From positions 1 through 64,000 of the forward strand of contig JAODTK010003610.1 of assembly GCA_026419785.1 (NCBI GenBank): 64,000 nucleotides of DNA, written 5' to 3'. A program made the position numbers and the translations under genes. Below are positions 38,781-49,589 of the stretch, piece after piece. The notes under the pieces are model-generated. The model saw only the letters and a list, made by a program, of their open reading frames with translations, was not told the origin of the DNA and did no database searches. Source of the stretch: Sclerodactyla briareus (Eukaryota > Echinodermata > Holothuroidea > Dendrochirotida > Sclerodactylidae). The stretch's first letter is position 1. Each line of letters starts with the position of its first letter.

Positions 38781-39715
38781 AAAACTACACAAATTGAACT
38801 CGGTGACCTGAAAATGCCCCCATGGTTTTCGGGACTAATTTTGTCACCACTGAGTACCAAGTCGTAGTGGGTAGGGTGAGTTTTATTCCTTTTTTTTTTC
38901 CCCCTTTTGCTTTCTTTAGTCTTTTTTCGTGTAGATGGACAAACTTAAAAATTTTGCGTAAAATCACTAAAGCAGAGGGCAGCAGACGGCAGCAGACTTA
39001 CGGTATTACCAGTTTTCGAAAGCACCCGAGATCTCCATGGGGTCAATCTGTGTACCAAGTTTCAGCAAAATCGAGCTGTAAGCGTTGGAGAGTTATCGCG
39101 CTAACGCGAAACTTCCGGACGCGACGGCGGAAGGGACGCGGCGGCGGCGGGCGGCGGACCGACGAAGGCAAAACCCAGAATATCCCGAAGTGGGGATATA
39201 ATTATTCATTAGAGCGAGCGAGTTTGCTTGGAACTCTCCGTCCATGGTGTGGTCAAGAAATGCATTGAGACCCACCGAGGTAATTCAATATTCATTAGAA
39301 AGTTAATTCTGCTTTGAAAGTCTCGCCATGTTTTGTCACGATCGCCCACTCAGGGATGGAAAAAAGATCTGAAGCCAAATACGTCTAAATAATAAATCAT
39401 TCGAAGCGATTATCTATTTACTCACCAGATGAGCATGCACGATTTCCGTTAATTTTGTTGTGAATATATGTCGTATAGAATAGTTACGTATACTAATCTA
39501 AGGAAATATTGTAACTAATACGCTATTCAGCTGCGATGGAATATGCACAGATTATTCTTATTCTACAGTATTATTATATTAAAGACAGGTACGGCCTTGT
39601 TCGCCGAGGTTTGCCAATGAATGTTACCTACATGTAATCGCCTGCCTGTATGTAAGTGGATTACAGTATAAACAATATATGACGAACACAACAACCAGTA
39701 ATGGCATTTTCCAGT
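38781..39715. other. Unassigned; CGG-rich patch
   Basis: 'gtgtaccaagtttcagcaaaatcgagctgtaagcg' (39051) followed by ggcggaagggacgcggcggcggcgggcggcgg (39126-39157) looks like the end of a dispersed repeat. The + frame 38822-39268 runs through this and is not credible. Confidence 0.4.
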
Positions 39716-40212
39716 CGAAGTAGAAAGAGGAAAAGAAAACAACAACAAGAGACGGGAACGAGGAGAGGGGAAGCAATACAGGAAAAAAAAAGGTGAAGAG
39801 AAAGTAAGATAAAGGGGAGGCCAAGAAAGAGTGACCGGAAAGTGGAAAACAGGGAAAAGCAAGAAGAGGGGAAAACGGAGGAGGCAGAGCTTAGAAATTT
39901 ACCGGAAATGGAAAAGAGGAGGAAGGTGGAAACCAAGATTAGAGCTTGGGGGGGGGGTGTGTGAAAGGTCAACAAAGGAGAGAAGAGGAGGAAATCAGGG
40001 AATAGAAAAAGGGAAAAAAAAAAAACAGAAAGACACAGGGCAAGGAGAATAAGAGAGAGACCGACGGAATTGTAGAGAGAAAAGAAGAGGGAAAGAAAAA
40101 GGAAGGATGAAGACAAGGGAAAGAGGGAGAGAGCTAGAATTTACTTGGAAATAAAGAGGTAAGGGAACAAGAGATGGGGAAATGTCAAAGGAGAGAAAGG
40201 AAAATAAAAGAT
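39716..40212 (+). repeat. Polypurine tract, ~500 bp
   Basis: The plus strand is overwhelmingly A and G (gaaaaga, gagga, gggaaa words) with only isolated pyrimidines. No fixed period is obvious. The long minus-strand frame here is low-complexity Leu/Ser/Phe and not a gene. Confidence 0.85.
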
Positions 40213-40842
40213 TTGAGGGAGATAAACATCCTGGAGGGATTCTCGGAGTGGCCGGGTGAGTTTGATACGGAACACATCAGAATAGGCGTATGAAACATCG
40301 TCCAATACTACTGAAATGAGAGTTCCTTTGGATTGGGGGGGTATCAGGCCTTGCCTCCTAGCCACATTAGTGATTAGTAGATTAGGTGTATTCTATTTAT
40401 ACATGTTTCCTATTGATACGTTTATCACCATGGACCTATTATATCAACTGGAGATGACATTAGAGCGCGTATTAAGTGTGCCCAGATGGTGGTGGTTATG
40501 CCCTCCGCCAGTCTTGACACATACCAGATGTCCTCATAGCGGTCCAGACAGCGTTACAATGGAAGAACTGGGAACATCTTCAAGGGTGTGGCCCCCAGGT
40601 CATTGTAGATCGCCAATGACAAAAATACATTTACTCACTCACGACAGAACAACTCGAACGTGAATGTAGCCATTACATCGTCGTCGTCTGGCACGCTATT
40701 CCGCCGTTTTTTTGGCACTGCGCATTACCACTTTTGATTGCTCTTCACATAATTCTGTCACACTTGCATAGCGCTCCAGTACAGCATATCTGGGCTTGGT
40801 TATGACTGGCTAACACTCACTTGTCGTGGAATTAAAACTCCA
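40213..40842. other. No recognised feature
   Basis: The + frame 40316-40663 (115 codons) is unrecognised. Downstream side of the small spliced gene. Confidence 0.35.
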
Positions 40843-41019
40843 TCAAACCACCTCCCACTTCTCTGCATGACATTTCAACACCTCTCTCTCATGCACGACA
40901 ATATCACTGCGCTGCTCCTCCCTCTTGAAGCCATTCCAACCAAGTTTAGTTTGCATATCCAAAACATTCATCTGATACATATTCCCGAGATCTAAATGTG
41001 CCTTCCTCGTGGTACACAG
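40843..41019 (-). CDS. Terminal exon of a small unknown two-exon gene
   Basis: The exon starts after the acceptor tacaatattttgcag (41020-41034, minus) and reads LCTTRKAHLDLGNMYQ, then a charged region with LGWNGFKREEQRSD and EREVLKCHAEKWEVV, ending at the stop at 40843-40845. It continues in phase 0 from the exon at 41074-41229. The composition is normal soluble protein with no signal or membrane segment. I do not recognise the family. No obvious polyadenylation signal was identified. Confidence 0.5.
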   Translation of the reverse strand: MCTTRKAHLDLGNMYQMNVLDMQTKLGWNGFKREEQRSDIVVHEREVLKCHAEKWEVV

Positions 41020-41073
41020 CTGCAAAATATTGTATCAATTAAGGCTTGTAGCAAGAGAAGAGATGGATATTAC

Positions 41074-41229
41074 CTGTATATTTTCAAAATTTAGGTCCTT
41101 CCTTTGATGATAAAGATTCGGAGACCAAACGCGCATACAATAGTCTTGTATAGTGTTTTTTCCGATATTGTGTAACCACTGCTGATACCAGTTGATAGTA
41201 TAAATCACATTTGTTAAATGACGTGTCAT
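41074..41229 (-). CDS. First visible exon of a small unknown two-exon gene
   Basis: The ATG at 41227-41229 (minus) reads MTRHLTNVIYTINWYQQWL, then NTIQDYCMRVWSPNLYHQ, ending NFENIQ at a canonical donor (acag|gtaatatcc). Joining it to 41019 removes a 54 bp intron and gives a ~110-residue protein; without splicing the frame stops 12 codons later. The matching donor, acceptor and phase are the evidence. The frame is open upstream of the ATG for 16 codons, so the true 5' end may differ. Confidence 0.5.
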
Positions 41230-41660
41230 GAGTTTTCTACCCCTGCCTCTCTTAATTTCCCTCACATAGCCTTTCAACTTCTACTCTCTAAATTCCCTCT
41301 CATTCCCATTCCAAATACCTCACTCACCCCAGGCTCTCATCCTATTCTGGATTCCTCTTATTCTCTCATTCTGTAACAATTTTTTATGTTCCACATATTT
41401 ATTTTACATAAACATAATTGTACGAACACAGTATTTATAGGTGGTGACCAGTTTGTGGGTCAATTGTGAATATAGTGAATTATTTGGATCTAGACATACC
41501 GACAATCGAAACCTGCCTCAGTATACAAATGGATGAATATTTATTTAATGAAATGCTCGCTTGCTTGCCGTGTAAGTAATACACCTAAACGATATAATTT
41601 TCAAGTAATCTGTGTAAAATGACATATTATTGCACACATAGAAAAGAGTGAGGAAGTATC
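41230..41660. other. No recognised feature
   Basis: Possible 5' flank of the small minus-strand gene. CT-rich on the plus strand at 41280-41375. Confidence 0.35.
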
Positions 41661-44600
41661 TAATGATAGCAATAGCTTTTACAGGTGGACACATAAACCC
41701 TCCAAACAGTCTACGACCCTGCTTTTCGCAAACTACCGGTACCGTAATTACTCGCCGCTATGCATTATTGCAGTCAATCTTATCTTTATTCAGCTCCAAG
41801 CTGGCGACATTGAAGTTATTAGTCCTGGCCCTCAGACCTGGCCTTGCGGATGGTGCAATGAAATTTGCACCTGGTCTCAAAAAAGCGTTGATTGTGATTC
41901 ATGTGGCAAGTACATCCATCTCAATTGTACCGTCATGAATCAAACCTCCTTGATTCTCATACAAATCTGAATGAGAGTTTTGCTTGGACTTGCCACATCT
42001 GCGCCGCTCCCAATGTCGCCCCCCCCCCCCCCTCTTGCCGACCATCCCTTGGAGCTGTCCAGTTTCCTTCAGCCTTTTTTAATCCCTCCCAGCTGATTCC
42101 TCTCCCACCTGCTCTTCCCCTATATAAGGCCTCCCAATACCATTGCCAGTTCTACGACTTCTCGTTCCGGACCACAACCCCCAACCAACTTCAGGGCTAG
42201 ACTTTGACCTAGAGTCTCCCGACATACTAGTGTTAACAAATTTAATGCTGCATCGGAACTTTAAACAGCCTGTCTCTGCAACAAGAGGCGAAACTTCATG
42301 CCCTACTTGATGCCACTCCCCCGATATTGTTCTCGGCTGTGAAACCAAGCTGGACAAAAGTATTAACGACCATGAAGTCCCCCCCCCCCCGAACTAACGA
42401 CTACCTTAAGAAGGACCGTAACTCTCGGGGGAGGGGAAATTTTCTCCTGGCCTACCGTGAGGACAAACTTAAAGTGACCGAAATTGAAGACAATTCTGAT
42501 TGTGAAATTAAGTGGGCTCAAATAACTGCCACTTGTAATCGGTCCTTCGTGTTTGGAGTTTTTTAGAGGCCACCGAGCTGCCCCGCCTCCAATATTGACA
42601 ATCTTAGGCATAGCATCACTGATTTCCATAGTAGATTTACTGCAAAACACCCCAATTTACCTCTGCGGCGATTTCAATCTTAAAGACATCGACTGGACTC
42701 TGTAGCCAGCAAGGCCCAGAGCTCTCCACCCCGATTCTTGTAGGAAACTTTTGGATATTGCTGCCGACTTTTCCCTTGCCGGCCAATGACGTCACAACTC
42801 CTACCTCTGGGGACTCATCATGAAAGACGGCATTCCTACCAATAGACCTGACAGTGTTTCCAACATCAGAACTCTCCTGAGAGATGAGTACCATCAATGA
42901 CCATCACATCGTTATTACTGACTTTCTCTGCTCCATTCAATAACAGGAAATCCCCTAGGAATGTTTTTCAGTGGAGCCGAGGTGACATTGTAAGCCTAAA
43001 GGCAGCAACTACCAAGTTACCTCTGCTTTCCGCACTATTTCCCCTTCAAGGACAGTGAATGAAAATTTTATTGCAATTCAGTCATTCTTGTTGAGTGCCC
43101 AGAGCCAATTCATTCCTACTACGAGAATATCTGGCAAGTATAGTTATCCCTGGATAACGACTACCTTTCTCGAAAGACACATATCGCGGCGTCGCCCTTT
43201 TGACACCCTTTTAAAAAGCGGTAAACACTCCACACGTGTAGACCCACCAATCACTCAGTACTGCAACATTGGTGGATGCCCTTATCAGTGATTCATTAGA
43301 GGATATATATTAACAATCTTTTTGACAATCAGGCACCGAAGTGGAGACTGGAAAAACCTCTTCAAACTTGTTAAAAGTCAGTATGGTATCCCTTCCCTCA
43401 AACGCCCGGACCAAATCCGGACCAAATATAACCAACCACAAAAACAAATGCCGAGCGAGATCATGACTGATTATGTCACTCGGTCTTCACTTCAACAAAT
43501 GACCATCCCATTCCTGACAGGGCATGTCGCCCTCAACGAACTATGTCTGGCAGCCCTGTTACTCTTAATGTGTTCTTGAACTTGTTGGTAACCTTCAAAC
43601 CAAGAAAGCCATCGGTCCTGACAATATTTCGGCCAGAGCTTTTAGACTGTGGCGGGACCGAAATGACTCCGCCTTGTATTATTTTTCGCAGTCCTTCATA
43701 CTAGTATTCTGCCCGACGAATTCAAAAGGGCGAATGTGCCCCTACTGATAAAAGGGACTCGATCCAACCCGATCTCTTTAACAGTATAGTTGGCACATCC
43801 TTGAACATATTATGGCTAGTCACATCATGAATCATCTAGAAAAGAATGGCATCTATCCCGTTTTAGTAAGAGCAAAGATCTACAGTGTCCCAATTGCTCC
43901 TCACTTGCAAGGACCTTGTCAACTCCATTAGTAATCGTTCCCAAGTTGATTGTATCCTGCTTGACTTCACAAAGGCTTCCGACAAAGTCTCACACAGACA
44001 CCTCTTTTATCAATTGAAATGTTATGGTCTTAGAGGAAACTATCTGCATGGGTAGAATCCTTTTCTCAAATCGCTATACTCAAAGAACTCTTGTTGACGG
44101 TGAGTCTTCCACCATGAGTAGAGTGAAGTCTGGAGTTCCGCAGGGTACTTTCCTTGGACCCCCTTTTTTCCTGTGCTACATAAACGATCTCCCTGATTCT
44201 GTGTCTTCTAGTGTTCGCTTATTTGCTGACGATGCCCTTTTGTACCTACATATTGACTCCTTGGACGACCAATTGGCACTACAAAAGGACTTGGACTCTC
44301 TTGCTAAGTGGTCTAAAGACTGGTGCATGAGTTTCAATCCTTCTAAATGTCATGTTATCACCACTACTCTAAAATCTAGTCAATCTAACCCAATCTCAAA
44401 TTTCCTTTCTTAAAAATTGCATAGTTGTCCACCCCATGTCAAAGAGTCGACTTATGACATCTATGTGCGCTCTCAACTCGAATATGCTTTGCCAATGTTG
44501 GTCACCGTACACAAATACTGGTGAAAGAAAACTAGAAATATTCAACCTAGAGCCCGTACATTTGTCACAGGTCGCTACCAGCGCTCTGACAGTATAACTG

Positions 44601-44790
44601 ACATTGTCTTCTCCCTGAATTGGGATTCCACTTGAGCAGAGAGAGACTTAGAGCAGATTCTTGGTCCACCTGCCATAGAATTCTACCAATCAGTAATTAC
44701 GCTGTTCCCACAAAAAATGTCTTTATACCTCACACTAGTGATAGGTCCATAGGTCCTAGGGTCCCATACCAGCCCTTTTAAAATATAGCT
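41661..44790 (+). mobile_element. CR1-like LINE: PHD finger, endonuclease and reverse transcriptase, broken
   Basis: A PHD-type zinc finger is readable at 41839-42010 (PCGWCNEICTW, CDSCGKYIHLNC, WTCHICAAP). The APE-type endonuclease follows at about 42255-42700: GCETKLDKSIND, KDRNSRGRGN, VFGVF-stop-RPP (normally FYRPP) and CGDFNLKDIDW. RT motifs then come in order: AIGPDNISARAF (43610), LLDFTKASDKVSH (43955), SGVPQGTFLGPP (44130), RLFADDALLY (44215). The thumb follows with LEYALPML and GRYQRSDSITDIV (44475-44610). Three or more frame changes and a TAG in the endonuclease break it. PHD fingers in the leader of such LINEs are known in several invertebrates. Confidence 0.88.
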
Positions 44791-47431
44791 TGCCGTGTCG
44801 ACGCTGTCAGGGGCTCTTTTTTTTTTCCAAGGAATAGTATTTGGTAGTACATCTGGTTGCTCAACTAATAATGGTCCTTCTTGCGCACAGTCTTCCCCGA
44901 CTATCCTCCATATAATGCCCAGTTGGGCGCTTTGGAGTAATTCGACGAAGACGAAAATGCCGGAAGCTTGATACTTACATTAAATCGAAACATTTTTACT
45001 TTAGCTGTTCCACTAAGAAACGATGACGACACTCTAACAATATTTGTGCAATAAGTTTAGCAACGCATATAACTTGCCCTTTTATATTCTCTCTAGTTAA
45101 CTTGTTACATCTATATTCCATACTATTCATACAATGCAATATCGTAATATAGAAGGCTGGCGACGCCGATTTGAACTAAATGATACCGCGAATATAAAGA
45201 GAAGAAAAGGGTACGGAATACACCAGTCCATATAATACACGTCGGGAGGGGGGAGGGGGGATTTGGCACACTTGAATAATCTTTTGATATACGGTGCATC
45301 AGTACCGGTACAGGTGACGGGGCCTATTATACCTCTGTATCTGTGATTGTTTGTTTGAAGCTTTGAGCCACAGATCAAGGTAGTCCCCAATTTTCATTTT
45401 TACTCGACAGTAAATACTCCAGATACAACAGAAGAAAAAAGAAACACTAAGGTAGAACAATGTAACTCGTTGTAAACTAAAGCATTAACATTTCCGTTCA
45501 AAACGTACAAGACTAATATATTCATATTAGTATTTTACATAGGGAATATTGGTTTTGGACAGGGCCAAACTTACACACTACAAACTACAAATGAAAAAAC
45601 AATATTTTTAGGAGAAGAAAAAAAAAACGTTGTAAGTCATAATGCATGTTCCAAATATGTTGAAACAAGGAATCACAATAGTGATATTTCATGACTGTTT
45701 CTAGAGGAAGCTTGTGGATTTCGGTTTTCGAATGTTCGAGTAATGTGTAACAACTGTTACTTCAATTGAAGAAAAAGAAAACTTATTTGCTTCAGTACTC
45801 TTTCGCAGATCCCCTCAGCGGATCTAATCAGTGGTGTTGGGTCACCCAAAACGAGAGATTATAGTTATATATAGCGTTACTCACAGTAAACGACAATCAC
45901 TGATAATCGACTCTACAACGAATGAATGACGTCTGAAGTTTGATATTGTTGACGCAAAATTTTGTTATATTTTGGTAGATTTTATAAGTGCCCTCTATAT
46001 TATTGGCAGACGTTCAGAGTGAATCGAGCCAAGTAAATTCTGGCACTGCTGCTGTGGTGCTGTGGTAGCCAGCTTGCTCGGCAGCAGTCATGTTCACGTC
46101 TTTCGTACTTCTACTTCTATGCAAATACTCGTCAAAGCCTGTTCAGTTATTAAACGAGGTGTGTGGTGTGGTGCCTCATTATATTGGGCACCAAGAGCAC
46201 AACTAAAACCCCAATTCGATGAGACCCCTCCTGAACTCATCCGCATTCTTAATTTGGCGTTATGACCAGGGACCACGGAGACGGTGGGGGGGGGGGGGGC
46301 TGCGTGGGCTTTTCACTTTTTTGTCACAGGCATTTTGGGCCGCCTAAATTTGGGAAGTTGGCTGCCTTAAACTGGAAGAAAATAATATGAGACCTACCCA
46401 TTTTAAGCTTTCAAGATTTATCCGTTAACGCACAGTGCGGACAGTGGCGTCGCCAAGGGGAGCCAGGGGAGCCAGCTAGTCTGGAATTGCTTTGTTGAAG
46501 CCTTGATGTCATGTTATGGTGTATTCAAAGGACAACTGCAGGCTTGGATACAACAGATGTTATATCGTGTAGAATGGTAAACTGTATTGTAGGTTCCAAA
46601 CCCCATTTCAATACGATGTTCCTGTGTGGAATTATCGCCTTCAAGGTTCGGTCCATTATACAGAGATATTGGGTAGTATCCCAATTGCGCACTAACACAT
46701 GGCGTCACACTGAACGACCCGGGAATTCATATTATGTATTTCATTGTTTCATTGTGTTGAATAAGTCCACATTTAGCTCTCACAAAAGTGAAAATAATGT
46801 GTGCATTTCAATAGAAAACAAAGACTGTTTGCAGGGTTGTGCAAGAATTACATCATTTATTATTGCATGATGGGATGCTCTCCGATCTTGCGCAATACAC
46901 ATGCACGAACTCCAATGAAATGTTCTCTCTCGTCAACCAATCACAAGCGACATGCATCACAACTATAAATGCAACATAATTGAAGAGGCGTTATCGTCGC
47001 GCGACACCTGGTGAATAATGGACGGTGCTGTTTTACATGACGTCACAACAACAACTGTCTCCGAGTACATCAGGAATAAATTTACATTCATTCATTCACA
47101 TACTATCGAGACGATATACCTATCGATATTAAACTGCACTGGGACGATTTTCCATCCCGCATGCGTCATGCATACGTCGCCGTCGCTTTTTCGACAATTA
47201 CTACCAGACGACAATGCCTTGAGCATTTCTCGATAGGACTTCAAGACATAATTGTCATGTCTGCAAGCTCCCTCTCTGTATTTGCCGGACCTGATAGTAA
47301 TAAGGAGGTTAGTATGTAAGGCGGCACTTCTCCAGTAGCAACTGGCGAGTCGTGATAGCGACGTTTGCACGACGTAGCGATGCACTCTCATATAGATTAC
47401 AACATCTCGACTAGGATATCTCAATACAATA
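44791..47431. other. Unassigned sequence
   Basis: G14 at 46286-46299. 'cagtggcgtcgccaagggg' at 46444 looks like one transposon end, without a partner. The + frame 46511-46870 (119 codons) and the minus frame 47092-47469 are unrecognised. A ~35 bp phrase near 47117 recurs diverged near 48273. Confidence 0.35.
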
Positions 47432-47638
47432 TTAGTCGCGATTACGGTCATGAGAACGGCATTGTCCATTGTGCGACAGGTTCAGAGAACGGATTGCCAA
47501 TCGAGTTGCCGGTGGGCTATTCCGTTGGCCCCATGGTGAATCTATGCCACCTGCTCCATAATCCGTCCTGGTCGTAGCTGGTTCCTCAACCTTGTATTCT
47601 TTTATCAAAGTCTTGCTCTTTTTGCCCATAATGGCGGC
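47432..47638 (-). CDS. Probable C-terminal cytoplasmic tail exon of the 7TM receptor
   Basis: The minus-strand acceptor catttctcctctag (ending at 47639) precedes an open frame in the phase (0) left by the TM7 exon. It starts AAIMGKKSKTLIKEYKVEE, continues polar and basic, and ends at a stop at 47432. Location, phase, pyrimidine tract and a charged tail fit the end of a GPCR. The GCCGCCATTATGG context could also be a translation start, so assignment to this gene is an inference. Confidence 0.4.
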   Translation of the reverse strand, partial: AAIMGKKSKTLIKEYKVEEPATTRTDYGAGGIDSPWGQRNSPPATRLAIRSLNLSHNGQCRSHDRNRD

Positions 47639-48398
47639 CTAGAGGAGAAATGGTGCTCTTATTATGATGACTATATTGGGTACCGGTACTTATTTTCTTT
47701 GTTTCCATGTAACCGACGCGGGTGTTATTCTTCCGTGTTTTGAACAATGTTCCAACTCCATGTTACTTGCATCACATGGAGTGAGCACAACTCGAAAATT
47801 ACTGATAAATTTTAACAAATCCCTAACCCAAGTTTCACGTTGGTTTTTCAATCACATTTTTCCAATGATTGCCATCCATTCATTGGTGATCTTCATTGAA
47901 TCATACAGCCATAAAGGCATATTAGCATTATTAGTTAGTAGCAGAGCACATGTTCACTGAAGTGTGTATCAAAAGGGAAAAACCCCGAAAATGATTGGGA
48001 AATACCACGCCGACGCGCACGGATGCTGCGATTCGAAAATATCTGCCCGCGCACGCGTCAGCATCAGTATCGACTTCATGGGAACAGATTGATAAGAATT
48101 ACGTTGGAGCGATTCCATTAAGCCCGAGTCGGCGTCAGCGTGCACGTGGTTTCAGGGGAAAACAGCTTACGGTTTGCTTGAGAGTAATATCTCTTCCAAT
48201 CGTCCAGGTGCAACTTGATGTTACGGTTCATCAAAAACTATTGATATTATATCATAGTGACAATGTACCGTAATCGATATCGAACGGCACTGGGCGATTT
48301 TATGTTGTGACGCCACATGCAAACGACAGCGGCGTCTATGTGCTTTCATGACAAACAACTCTAAACGATATTGCCGCTTTGGAAAGAGATCTATTCAC
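47639..48398 (-). other. Probable intron of the 7TM receptor gene
   Basis: 760 bp between a gtgaat donor at 48398 and the acceptor at 47639. No other feature is seen. Confidence 0.4.
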
Positions 48399-48549
48399 CT
48401 GAATTTCCAAGCAAGTTAGGCGACGTCTCGTCTCTGGGTCCATGCCGTAAACGATGGCGTTGACGAATCCTTGAAGCGCGGACATGACCACGTGAAGAAA
48501 GACGAGGGCAAACACCGGATCTCCGCTTGGACTGAAAGCATTCTGTAGT
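48399..48549 (-). CDS. 7TM receptor exon: extracellular loop 3, TM7 and start of tail
   Basis: The exon is bounded by an acceptor (ttccctaatattcag, minus) and the donor cag|gtgaatag. It reads LQNAFSPSGDPVFALVFLH, then VVMSALQGFVNAIVYGMD and PETRRRLTCLEIQ. LQGFxNAIVYG in the seventh helix followed by a basic helix is typical of cAMP-receptor-like GPCRs. The phase joins the previous exon only if one base has been lost at that exon's 3' end (AAC-CG|A would give NR). Confidence 0.78.
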
Positions 48550-49589
48550 CTGAATATTAGGGAATAACACAGATAACGTCGTTGTTTGCTCTACTGTCAG
48601 GCAATTGGACTAACCGAATGATCGTCTCTTAATGACTTTCTTGTAATTGAACACCTTGTCAACGAACCCAAAAAATATAGGGAGATATTGTGACAAGCTT
48701 TACCGATCAGCGTTTATAATACACACCATGGATAACGTCTGTACACACGTTTAAAAATGAAATCGTTTGCAAATCGAGCCGCTTGAAATAGTAGTTACCT
48801 TGACCTTCATGATTTAAGAAGATCATTCACACCCAGGCCCGTAGCCAGCGGATGTGGAGGGTGGGTCTTTCACCAAGATTGGACCTTTCTCCCAATATAT
48901 ACTCCCCTAATTCTCTTGCATTGGGAGCGAGATTCCCTTGACCGACATGTCGAACCATGAATAGTGTATTCATTGAAACTTTAGTAAACACCAGATAACA
49001 TAGAGAAAAAAAACCCTCTGAATTCTGAAATCAGGTTCAGAATTCAGATTTGAATGTTCATGGGCATGGTATGGAGTTTGGTCGAGGATACTGTGATGCA
49101 CAAATTTCTAAATATCTGCTTATTTCATTTGTTTTTGTTGTTATGTTATTGCTGTCTTGTGAAGGGTAATTACCTCTATCTGGTGTGTTATTCCTACTAG
49201 TGGATGGATTGTGGAAAGTTGGATTTGAAAGTGATTCATTTCTTGGTGAACTGTTCCATTATCTGTGGGTGTCAGAAGGCCTAGACTATAGTAGCCTATA
49301 GTGTAATTTGTTTGAGCCTAGCCTAGCTTAGGGTATAGTAATCCTATTACACTCTTCTGCTTAGTGCCTTCGGGCCTAGCCCAGGTACGTGGGAATTTGG
49401 GAATTCGATCCCCACTTGAATATGTGCTTCCCTGTGCAGCCTTTATATTCTTCTGTTCCCGTCTGTTCAGTCAAGCCTAGGCTTGAAAATTCATGGGCAT
49501 GGAACTGTTGAGCTGGATGATTCACGCAATATGGATATACATTTCTGCAATGTTGGGTGGACTCATACGGATAGAGGTTCACATGGGAC
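48550..49589 (-). other. Intron sequence of the 7TM receptor gene
   Basis: Part of the 4.8 kb intron between the TM6 and TM7 exons. 'caggcccgtagccagcgg' at 48835 resembles a lone DNA-transposon end. Confidence 0.4.

Noticed and set aside
39661..40116. 151-codon minus frame rich in Leu, Phe and Ser, resembling a multi-pass membrane protein
   Set aside because: It is the complement of a polypurine tract; low-complexity composition explains the absence of stops.
46444..46465. Lone transposon-end-like sequences at 46444 and 48835 as a transposon pair
   Set aside because: Both read in the same orientation and no facing partner or target duplication was found.
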